From Ahaetulla prasina (lineage: Eukaryota > Chordata > Lepidosauria > Squamata > Colubridae): DNA of 64,000 nt. Both the position numbers and the translations under genes were made by a program. The stretch is from assembly GCF_028640845.1 (NCBI RefSeq), contig NC_080541.1, positions 143,672,464-143,736,463 of the forward strand, read 5' to 3'. Below, one piece after another: positions 8,560 to 20,500 of this stretch; the first letter of the stretch is position 1; each line of letters begins with the position of its first letter. The notes beneath the pieces are model-generated. The model did no database searches and was not told the origin of the DNA. It saw only the letters and a program-made list of their open reading frames with translations.

Positions 8560-11500
8560 GTGATTGCTTTGCCCCGGTGGCTGCCCTCTGCGGCGATTTG
8601 GTCGCCGCCTTTACCTGGATCCTTCCTAATCGTGACGTGCTTTTTGTCTCGAGGAAAAAAGAGCTCCCCCCAAAAAAAAACAAGGCTCACCATCGGGACC
8701 CTCCCAGATGTTTGGGCTGCTGATATTCCTGCCCCATCTGCAACCCGGAATGGGGATATTGGGAGGTCCAGTTAGGGCAGGGATCTCCAACCTTGGTCCC
8801 TTGAAGACTTGTGGACTTCAACTCCCAGAGTTCCTCAGCCAGCTTTGCTGGCTGAGGGACTCTGGGAGTTGAAGTCCACAAGTCTTCAAGGGACCAAGGT
8901 TGGAGACCCCTGAGTTAGGGTAAACCTCCCTACAAGAGCCCACATCAGTAGCTGCCTCCAGTTTTGCACTTACAAATATAGTTTGTTTTCTTTTTTCAAT
9001 CCCAAACGGGCTCCTCGTTTCTCCCTCTAATTGGCATGCGATTCTTTGTGTGGTGGGGTGGTTTACTATTAATCTACTATTAATACTACTATTTATTTAT
9101 AATTTATTTATAATTTATTTATAAATTATATAAATTTATAATTTATTAATACTTATTATTATTATTAATAAATAATTATTTATAATTATTAATAAATTAT
9201 TAATAATTATCAATAATTAATAAATTATTAATAAATATAATTTATTAATTTATTAAAATTATATAAATTTATAAATTTATAATTTATTAATACTACTATT
9301 AATCGTCTCATCGTTCCCATCACCAATCTCTTTCCACTTATGACTGTATGACTATAACTTGTTGCTGGCAATCCTTATGATTTATATTGATATATTGACC
9401 ATCATTTGTGTTGTAAATGTTGTACCTTGATGAACGTATCTTTTCTTTTATGTACACTGAGACCATATGCACCAAGACAAATTCCTTGTGTGTCCAATCA
9501 CACTTGGCCAATAATAAAAAATTCTATTCTATAAAAAAAAATTCTATTCTATTGAATTCCCTCTGAAGAATCAGTGATTTGAAGCTGAAGGGGATCCAGT
9601 TTTTAGCCAGGTTCTTTGCCTTGTCCCTGACTCTCACTCACCCATTTAGAAAGGAAAGAGTTTAAATTATATAGGTTCAGTCAGAACAGCGCTGGAAAGG
9701 GCCTTGGAGGTCTTCTAGTCCAACCCCGTGCTCAAGCAAGAGATCCTGAACCATTTCAGATAGGTGGCTCTCCAGTTTTTTTTTTTCTTAAAAACCTCCA
9801 GTGATAAAGCACCTAAAACATCTGAAGGCAAGAGTTCAATAGAAACTTTAGGTCTAGGACATATCGTATTACACTGATCCTAATTCAAGGACTCTAGACA
9901 GATCCTAATATACTCTGTCTTGAAGGAATTCCCAGGTAGAGAGATTTCTATTTAATGGTGCTACTATCAGACAAGGACTAGAAAATAACCTTGAAGTTTC
10001 CCAATTCTCGGCTACCATTTGTATTTATTTATTTATTTATTTATTTATTTATTTGATTTTTATACCGCCCTTCTCCCGAAGGACTCAGGGCGGTGTACAG
10101 GCAGAAGTAAAAAAGACAATAACAATGTACAATTTAAAATGCAAATTTAAAAAACTTATTATAATTAGCCTGAAAACTTTAAAATATATAAAAACTAAAA
10201 TCCCATTTAAAATTAATAATAAGAATTTAAGAAATTTAAAAAACCGATAAAATTTTAAGCCAGCCCCGCGCGAATGAAAAGATGTGTCTTCAGTTCGCGG
10301 CGGAAGGTCCGAAGGTCAGGTACTTGGCGTAAACCCGGGGGAAGCTCGTTCCAGAGTGTGGGAGCCCCCACAGAGAAGGACCTTCCCCTGGAGGCCGCCA
10401 GCCGACATTGCTTGGCGGACGGCACCCTGAGAAGTCCCTCTCTATGGGAGCGTACGGGTCGGTGGGAGGCGTGTGGTAACCTGATGTACAGTACCATTAC
10501 TTAGGATTGGAAGTTCTTTTAAGAGTATTTTATTTGGATTTATTTTAATAACTATTGTATGCTCTTAATTATTTTTACACTCAATTATATCTATTGTTTT
10601 TCTTTTACACATGTACACATATATTCTCTTTGTCTGTCTATCTGTCTATATCTATCTGTCATACTACTTTTATTCAATATTTTGTTTGTATCTGGCGTTA
10701 GGGCTGTAAAAATTTAATTTAATTTAATTATATAGAGAAGGTCACAATCTCTCCATGGATAGCAGGATTGCCTTTTGGGGTGGAAGGAGTAAGATTTCTA
10801 AAAGCAGTAAAGCTGTTTTCTCTGCTCTTGCACTCTCCTAGTCAATGGCTTTTTAAAATTGGAATTACTGTTGCTACAGTTTGCCACTGATGGATTTGCA
10901 GTGTTTTCTGCAAATTGGAAAGCACCATTGGAAAGACTGTGTGTGTGTGAACAACTATTATTGCCCTTATTTAGTGAGTACAGTTGGGACCAGCAACTCG
11001 GCCATTAAGCAAAAAGGTTTCTAAGTGAAAGTGTGACTATAGTTATGATCTTACTTCAGTTTCTATACAGACCTGTGAAGGTCACAATCTGAGGACAGGT
11101 TGCAAAGTTACTTTTTCATCATGGTTGTAACTGCAAACAGTTGCTAAACAAGATGATCAATAAATGTGGACTATTTGTGTCGTGTTTTTTAAATATTTAT
11201 GGTGGTGGTGCTCTTAGAGTTACAACATAAGAGATAAATAATCTGTACAGTATTATATTTTATGAGGAATGACTGGCATTGTAAAACCTCATTTAGCTGT
11301 TTTAGACCAGCTCACTCTTTGATCAGAAGGCTAAATTCCAAAACAGCTCCTTCATTTTTTGTTGTTTTTGTTTCCCCTCTTTAGCTATATACAGGGGATA
11401 TAAAAAAGTCTACACACCCCTGTTAAAATGCCAGGTTTTTGAAATGTAACATGATTCTAATTTTTTATTCATTTTTTCCTCTAAAAGATTTCAATTTGTC

Positions 11501-14500
11501 TTTCAATTGAATTGTACAGCTTATATGTTATATTAAAAGAGGAAAAGAATTCTGAAGTGATTCATTTTAGTCTGACTTTTTTTTTTACATCTCAAAACCC
11601 TGGAATTTTAACAGGGGTGTGAGGACTTTTTATATCCCCTGTAGCATGCATCTTTTATGTCAAGCAAGAGGTAATACCAGTTTCCTCTGATATGTGTTTT
11701 CTCACTGTTTCCCCCCCCTCTCTCTTTGGCATGGGGATAAATTACTCGATGTAAACTTTATTTATTTATTTCCCCTGCTCTCAGCTCAAGCGTCCGTAAA
11801 CATGTAAAATGTTCCCATCGCATTCCCTTTCCTCTTGTAAGCATTGCCCTTCCACCTTGTCTATCTGTCAACACCTGCTGGTAAGCTGAACCAAACAGTC
11901 TCCTCTGCTGCCAGTAGCCAATGAAAGCCCCAGTACAGCTCTACAAGAGTTTACCATCAGACTGCTAAATATCGCTAATGCCAATTAAATATGCATTCCG
12001 GTATGTTGCAAAAAAACAAAACAAAACACTTTAGCTTCTCCAGTCTGGGATGCTATTGGTGTATACTCTCTGTCAGAGTTTTGTTTGCATGGTACAGTGG
12101 TTTTAAAAAATACATTTGTGGGAACTGGGGGTTGCTTTAAGGCAGTGATTAAAACACACTTATTTAATTGCGCAGGACTGAGCTAGATTTTAAATTTATG
12201 GGTTTTAAATTGGGTTTTATTTTATATTTTAATTTTTGGGGCTTTAGAATAAGTTTTTTAATTGTTTTTATATTGTATTTATGTGTTCATGTGTTTTTTA
12301 AGTGCCTGTAAACCGCCCTGAGTCCTTCGGGAGATAGGGCGGTATATAAATACGATTAAATAAATAAATAAATAAATAAATAGTGATGGCTAATCTTTTT
12401 GCTGTCACGTGCAAAAAGAGGGGGGAGCGCGGGTGGTGGTGGTCAGTGTGCGTTTGCCCACACCCATAATTCAATGCCCCTCTGCACCCCCTGCCCCCCA
12501 CATGACCTTCCTGCGCTCCCCCCACTTTTGGCACATGATGGCAAAAAGATTACCGCTGGGCCTGGTAGGCTCGTTTTTCACCCTCCCCAGGCTCCAGAGG
12601 CTTTCTTGGAACCTGGGAAGGACGGAAACAGCCTCCCCCATCCCCCTGAGGCCCTCCAGAGGCCAGAGCCAGTGTGCCCGGAAGGCCCGAAAATCAGCTG
12701 GCTGGCGCATGCATGCGTGATGGAGCTGAGTAACGCTTGCGTGCCCACAGATATGGCTCCACGTGCCACATGTGGCACGCGTGCCATAGGTTCGCCATCA
12801 TGGCTCTAAGGCAGGGGTGTCCAAACTTTTTTGAGTGAGGGCCAAATACAGAAAAATAAGCAAAGGCCCGGGCCACGGGGGGGGGGGGGAATGGGCGTGG
12901 CTTATTTTGGGATGTGGCTTGGTGGTCATGTGACTGGTGGGCGTGGCTAACTGCTCATGTGACTGAGTGGATGTGGCTATGGGCATAGAAACTACTCAGA
13001 GGGCTAAAAAAAGTAATTTTGACCAGTCCTCACACTTATGACCATCCTCACATTTATGCCCATTGCAGCATTTTTAACAACCATATCACTCATTTCACAA
13101 CTGCTTCTCTTCACCACGGTTACAAGATAGGGTGCAAAATGTAAAGATAGTTGTACGTGTGAGGACCAGTCAAAAGTGTGAGAACCTGTCAGAAATCACT
13201 TTTTTCAGCCGTCTGGGTAGTCCCTATGCACAGTTTAGGCTTAAGTATACTATATGTGTGTGAGTTATATATATGTGCATGTGTATCTCTATGTTTGTGT
13301 ACGTGTGTTTGTGTTATGTTGATTTTAATGTAATATTTTTAAATATAATTATTCAGAAAGGCATGCGCCTGAAAACCTGGGACATTACAATACAGATGGA
13401 TACAGTCAGTCTACTAAAAGCAACAATATGTGGATATCATCTTCATTTAAGGGGAAAATGTTTCATATTCATTCATCTTGGCCAGGGTGTCAAACTTGGT
13501 CCCTTAAGACTTGTGGACTTCAACTCCCAGAGTCCCTCAGCCAGCAACGCTGGCTGAGGAACTCTGGGAACTGAAGTCCACAAGTCTTAAAGAGACCAAG
13601 TTTGGACACCCTGATCTTGGCTTTGTTTTGTATTTGGTATGAACTTGAAACTCCTTCGTTATTCCTGCCCAAGGGGTGGAGGCGCGAGGAGCCTCACCAG
13701 GCGGCCCGAGGAAGGCGAGATAGAACTGCTGGGCCGGGCACGGCCAGCAGCCTCTTTGCGCTTGCCGCCGCCTCCTCCCCTCCTTCGTTATTCCTGCCCG
13801 AGGCGAGATAGAACTGCTGGGCCGGGCACGGCCAGCAGCCTCTTCGCGCTTGCCGCCGCCTCCTCCCCTCCTTCGTTATTCCCTGCCCGAGGAAGGCGAG
13901 GATAGAACTGCTGGGCCGGGCACGGCCAGCAGCCTCTTCGCGCTTGCCGCCTCCTCCTCCCTCCCTTCGTTATTCCGTGCCGAGGAAGGCGAGGATAGAA
14001 CTGCTGGGCCGGGCACGGCCAGCAGCCTCTTCGCGCTTGCCGCCGCCTCCCCTCCCTTCGTTATTCCCTGCCCGAGGAAGGCGAGGATAGAACTGCTGGG
14101 CCGGCCACGCCAGCAGCCTCTTCGCGCTTGCCGCGCCTCCTCCCCTCCCTTCGCTATTCCTGCCCGAGGAAGGCGAGGATAGAACTGCTGGGCCGGGCAC
14201 GCCAGCAGCCTCTTCGCGCTTGCCGCCGCCTCCCCTCCCTTCGCTATTCCCTGCCCGAGGAAGGCGAGATAGAACTGCTGGGCCGGGCACGCCAGCAGCC
14301 TTTCGCGCTTGCCGCCGCCTCCTCCCTTCGCTATTCCCTGCCCGAGGAAGGCGAGATAGAACTGCTGGGCCGGGCACGGCCAGCAGCCTCTTTCGCGCTT
14401 GCCGCCGCCTCCTCCCCCCCTCCCTTCGTTATTCCCTGCCCGAGGAAGGCGAGGATAGAACTGCTGGGCCGGCCACGGCCAGCAGCCTCTTTCGCGCTTG

Positions 14501-17500
14501 CCGCCGCCTCCTCCCCCCCTCCCTTCGTTATTCCCTGCCCGAGGAAGGCGAGGATAGAACTGCTGGGCCGGCCACGGCCAGCAGCCTCTTTTGCGCTTGC
14601 CGCCTCCTCACCTGTTTCTCGATGGCTGTCACTGCCGCGACGCGTGTCCGACATGGGGAGGCGCGAGGAGCCTCGCCAGGCGGCCCGAGGAAGGCGAGGG
14701 TAGAACTGCTGGGGGCAGGCACGGCCAGCAGCCTCTTTCCCGCTCGCCGCCTCCTCTGCCCCCTCCCTTCATTATTCCCCGCCCATGGGGAGGAGCCGCG
14801 AGCCTCGCAGCGCGAAAAGGGCCATATTAAATTATACTTCCAGAATTTGCTGCGGGCCAATAAAAACTGACCCGCGGGCCGCAGTTGGCCCGCGGGCCGT
14901 AGTTTGGACACCCCTGCTCTAAGGCCTGTTGTAGGTTCCAGTGAAACAGTAGATAAACTTCTTTAACAACAGGATCATAAAAATAGCTTAATTTCTAGGG
15001 GAGGGTGAGAAAAAATGATCATTGCCACACTGGCCTCAGCAAATGGCAGTGGCTGGTTGATGTTGTCTGGATTTTGAAGCTAAGCAGGATCTTTGATTAG
15101 TATTTGGATAGGAGGCAACCAGGTACTTACCAGGGCCACAGGTTAGCTCTGAACATCAAAAACTAATTCAGAAGGTGGCAGTGGTAAAACCACCTCCATC
15201 CTGCTGCTAAGATGAGAGCATGGATTCATTCATTCTAGAAGTCAAACTTGACTTGAAGGATATTTTATTTTCTTGAGGGCATTTTCTCTATTTGAGACCC
15301 TAGCACAGGGGTCTCCAACCTTGGCAACTTTAAGCCTGGCGGACTTCAACTCCCAGAATTCCCCAGCCAGCAAAGCTGGCTAGGGAATTCTGGGAGTTGA
15401 AGTCCTCCAGGCTTAAAGTTGCCAAGGTTGGAGACCCCTGCCCTAGCAGAACTAGGTTTGGTGCTTTCCAGGAAGTGAAAGTTCTCCATTGTGGTTTTGA
15501 ATGGATAATGAAGAACATGAGAAAATGATCTCTGGGATCTCCAGGCATTTGTACTTGGCCTGAAATCCCCCAATGCTATAAATTGAAAACGACCCACAGA
15601 TAGGAATGTAAACTTCTTCAGATGCTCTCTTTAGCTACTAAAATAGAGAATTGATGGTGTCAAATCTTCAGAGGAGGCTTAAACACCACCAGCTGTTTTC
15701 TAACATCTCTTTTTCTGACAGAAGCTATCGAATCAGATCCGCCAAGGATATTTTGGTGCCAGCGTTACATTGCAATAGACCCAGAAAAATTGGTTTCATC
15801 CAAGCGTGCTGGAGTAGAATAACAGCCCTTAAGTATCCTGTCTAACTCCTCAAGCTTTATTTATTAAAGATAATCTCATGCAACTGGATCAGAAAGCGTT
15901 TTTGGATGCTTCAGTAGAAACCACTCTTAATGTTGATTCCACTGTCAGCAAATATGAGTGAATTTATCAAAGAGGCTAACAAATTAAGCATGGAAAGTTC
16001 CAGACTGTTCTGATGCCTCTCTCTTGAGGTTTAGTTAAGATAAATCTTTTATCATTGAAAGGGCTCCACTGAATGGTTACTTGATGCAGGGGTGTAGAGA
16101 ATGAATTTCGTACGTGTAGGAAAACTGTCCCTGAAAACAGTTTGAAAACCACTGATGTGCAACATATTGTGACAGTTTATCTAGGTGTGCCTCTCTGGAT
16201 TGCACGCACTCGTACACTCCTCACCAGTTATTCTTCAGTATCTAATTTTATTCTGTTTGCATTTGTATTAGCAGGGGCAAATTCCATTCAGCATCTTTTT
16301 CCTGACAGTTGTAGAAAGTCCTACATCTTTACCGTTGGCAGCTTTTGACACAGCAGATTCTAATGGGTATCATATTTCCATCACTGTTTTTTTAACCTCC
16401 TTCAACTGAAGATGGGGAATTATGATGGGTGAATGAATGATGGTAGTCAGAAGAACTGGCTTGCTAAAAGAGACCTGGAAATCTGCAATAGCAATTCTTT
16501 CTTCCGAGCGTAAGTTCTAAAGATTGAAAAAGAAAGAAAAAGTAATAATGTAGTGTTCATTTTTCTACCCTGGTGATCTGATTATTAAAATGAGGCGTTA
16601 CTTTATACTGATTGTGTCTCATGTTTCTTAGCTTGTCAAAACACATTTTGTAAATGGTCCTTTGTATTGTTAGAGTCTAGCTCCATGTGATACTAACCGT
16701 ATGGTGAGCAATCATGTCACTTAGAAAAATATATATTTCATTATTAATTTAATTGAATAATATAGCCACCTTTTTCTTTCCAAGCAAACAATTTAAACTG
16801 GTACCTAATTTTTTACTAAGATGGTAGCTGGGAGAAAGTACTGCAGTGCTGTTGATTCTCCCAATCCAGCATCTCTATTTTTGGCACGTACATGATGTGA
16901 CTATTCATTTATATCCTGTTTACAGGTAGACCTCGACTTACAACCACAATTGGGCCCAAAATTAAAGTTGCTAAGCAAGGCAGTTAAGTGAATCATGCCC
17001 CATTTTATGACCTTTTTAAAATCGTGGTCATTAAGTGAATTACACAGTTGTTAAGCAAATCTGATTTCCCCATGGACTTGCTTGTCAGAAGCCAGCTGGG
17101 AAGTCACAAATGGCATTCACTTGACCATGGGACACTGGAACTATTGTGAATACATACCAGTTATCAAGTACCTGACTTTTGATAATGTGGCCATGGGGCT
17201 GCTCTGACAGTTATAGCAATAGCACTTATATACCACTTTACAGTGCTTTTATAGCCCTCTCTAAGTGGTTTACAGAGTCAGGATATTGCCCCCAACAGTC
17301 CTGGCCTTCAATTTACTGAACTCGGAAGGATGAAAGGCTGAGTCAACCTTGAGCCTGGTGAGATTCGATCTGCCAAACTGCAGTCAGCCAGCAGTCAGCA
17401 GAAGTAGCCTGCAGTACTGCACTCTAACCACTGTGCCACCACAGCTCATAGAAGTGTGACGACCAGTCATAAGTCATTTTTCAGTGTTGTTGTAACTTTG

Positions 17501-20500
17501 AACGGTTACCAAATGAATGGTTGTAAGTCAAGGACTACCTATATAGTGGAAAAGGACTTAAAAGTAGTGTTTGCCAACCTGGGGTTCCTCCAGATTTGTG
17601 GACTTCAATCCTGAATCCATATTGTAGACTAAACCCACATTAATCCCTATGGTGGATTGGGATATAGGTAATGTGATCCTCCTGTCATGTTTGATCTCTC
17701 AATGACCTTCTTCTGAACTACCTATAATTGTGGGAATGGGGGTGTTGCTGTAGTTCTGGGGTACCACAAAAACCAGTATTCTCTCTCTTATTATATAACA
17801 TTTGTGTTCTGACCTAGGCTTCCTGAGAAAGCATAAATCACAATCTTAGTCCCAAAAAAACCTCTTTTATTGAGATGGTTGTGAATTATGGTCATTCACA
17901 GCCTGTAATGATTCACAAACTGTCTGTGAAGATTCAGACAGATGTCTGCTCGAGTTAACACATCTTTCAGGGTAATGTCGATAAGCACCCACCTTTATCT
18001 CCCTTGAAACACTGCCAAAGACCTAACTGTCAATTAGTTTTGCAAGGCCAAATAGAGCACAGAGTCAAGCGGACTTCTCAGAGCTTGAATTGACTATATG
18101 AACGAATTGCTTCCTGCAAAGGCTCACATCCGTTTGCTCCTCTTTTATATCTTATGGGAGGGGGCCAATCATCTCCAAGCCTTACTCCCAAGTCACACTT
18201 TTTTTCTTAATTGTTCTTGCCTTCTGGCAGCTCTATGCATGCACATAGTGGGAACAGGCTCACATTGTTCTTTTGCCTCGCTGATGTCAGATTCCGGAGG
18301 CAGCACATAACTACCAGATGGCCCTGGCCCCCTCTCTGCCTCCGATGCAGAGCCCTTGTCCGAGCCTTCCCCGGACTCCAGGACTGGCCCACGTTCCTTA
18401 CCAACCTCCTCACTGTCAGAATCTGCTGCCAGCTCTGCTGACTGCTGGCGGGCCACAACAATTTGCATGAAGTTACTTGGGAAGGTCATTCACCACTGTG
18501 GAATCAAGTAGCATCAATGTACCAATGATAATCACCCATATGTCTTCATTTCAAATGGGGCAGAGACAAGGTTGGGATTGTGTTTTGGTGCCTGGAAAGT
18601 GTTAGGTTAATGGGAAGAAATATGCTCAGCTCAATTCCACCAAAACAGAGGATACAAAACCCCTCTAGTTCCAGAGATGGTTGTAGTGTCATGGGAGTAT
18701 GTGTGTCATGTGATCCCTTTATGCGGCCTTCTGACAAGCAAAGTCAATGGGGAAACTAGCTTCACCTAACAACCGTATTGTTAACAATTTAAGGGTTTCA
18801 TTTAACAGTTGTGGCAAGAAAGGTTGTAAAATATCACTTAACCACGTAAGTTTTGAGCTCAGTTGTAGTCCTAAATTGAGGACTGTCTCTAAATATTCAT
18901 CGAACTTGGATTTCTCTGGATAACTCTGAAAAATGTAAAATGAGTGTTTGACATAAAGAGTTTGTAGAAAGTGTTTTATGAATAATCATGCTCACCATGG
19001 CAATCATGTTCTGAAAGCACTTAATGATGTGCTCTCAAAATGCCCAACCACCCAAATAGTTGTTTACCTCTGTCTTTCGCTATCAGGATTTTGACTGTCC
19101 ATCTGTGTGCCCCCAAGTGCTACAAATCCAGTTATGAGGTATGTTTCAGTGCATAAACAAGTTTGTGGAAGCAGATTCAAATATTGCAAATATATGCAAT
19201 TATGATATATATTTCAGTTTTGCAAAACAAAACAATAATTTTGTAGCGGTAGATCCCAGAAGCATCTTTGTAGTATCTCAATTAGATGTGAATAATTTAT
19301 GAAACGATTTTCTCTTAAAATGCAATTTAGTTAGAACAATGTTCATTCATGTTTAGGACTGGGGGGAAAAAATCACAAATACCTGTACATTTAGAAACCT
19401 AAAATCTATTACATTTGTCCCATTTCTAAATATTATGCCCACTAGGGCATATCCAGATTATTCCCTTGGGGTTAATTATTGCCCGTTTAGAAAGAATCAC
19501 TGATGGAAGAGTTAAAATCTTGCTATAAAGCCCAATCATGAGATCTAGAAACATGAAGCACATTCCAACCAATTTAATTTGGGTGCATTTTGGACCTGAT
19601 GACTGTAAATTGGAATTATATGGGCAATTTGATTGTTTTCTTAGATTTTTGTTTTTAATTGGTGTACAGGTGAAAGGGGCTGGTAATCTTCTTAAAGCAG
19701 CAGTACAGTACAGTTCAGTATATTTAGTCATCTCCCTCAGGCAAAATTGTTGTTCCACTAAGTTGTTGTGACATGCAGGGGAAAATATGTCATTCCTCCA
19801 AATAAGGAATAGTTAGCTAATTTGCTGGTGTGTATGTGTATATGTATTTATGGGTGGATGGATGGACAGATAGATACAGATATAGAAATAGAAACATATA
19901 GATAAGGACACATGGCATCAGGAAGGGCATCCACTCCATCCAATCGTCCCGACTCTACCCCGAAATTAAGGGATTAGAAAGTCGTAAAAAGGGAGATAGA
20001 ACAGAATATTTATAGCTCAGGGTTTAACTGTGGAGTCCTTGAGTCCCTGAGCGTGGTTGTTTTCTTCCAGACATTTCATTACCCAACAATGTAATATCTT
20101 TCTAGCACCGATGATGTTATCTAGTTGGGTAATGAAACATCTACAAGAAAAAAACCTGAGCTCAGGGAGCACCAAGGACCTCATGAATAAGTAAGAAATG
20201 GCATAAGGAGTTGATTCCCGAAGAGCGTCTGCCTCCAGTATTGTCTGAACCAATTTGGCAATTGGCTGGGCTACATTGAGAGGGAGGGAGATGGTAGAAC
20301 AGGAATGATTGCTTGCACTTTGGCTATTTAGGTGCCTGTGATATTTTTCTTGAAGCTCTCCAGGTTTTCTGTCCCCACTGGATTTTTAAAGATTTGTGTA
20401 ATTAAAGCATTAAATTAAAACATGAATGAGTGGGAAGACAGCATGTTGCTAAGGAGCAGTCTTAAGCATAGCCCACCTTATTCATGTTTTAATAGCGCTA

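Larger units (their letters stand above)
12812..14916. mobile_element. hAT-type element, 2.1 kb, with internal tandem array
   Basis: Ends CAGGGGTGTCCAAAC... and ...GTTTGGACACCCCTG are exact inverted repeats, and perfect 8-bp duplications CTCTAAGG lie at 12804-12811 and 14917-14924. The interior holds GC-rich DNA, a nested palindromic MITE at 13483-13613 and a tandem array at 13660-14780. No transposase was seen, so it needs help in trans. Confidence 0.9.

Noticed and set aside
13602..14911. Several 80-216-codon frames on both strands rich in LLGRAR and PARGRRG motifs
   Set aside because: They are the ~90-bp GC-rich tandem array read in different frames; the same residues recur every unit and there is no splice or start context.
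15040..15240. 5S rRNA gene
   Set aside because: Only the internal region is recognisable and it is heavily mutated and embedded in SINE-like sequence.
18193..18489. 98-codon minus frame with acidic Ser/Glu-rich protein
   Set aside because: Lies within the solo LTR 17805-18460 and has no domain; LTR sequence read by chance.
19426..19758. 110-codon minus frame as a host exon
   Set aside because: No recognisable domain, no flanking splice signals of note, intronic and on the opposite strand to RWDD3.
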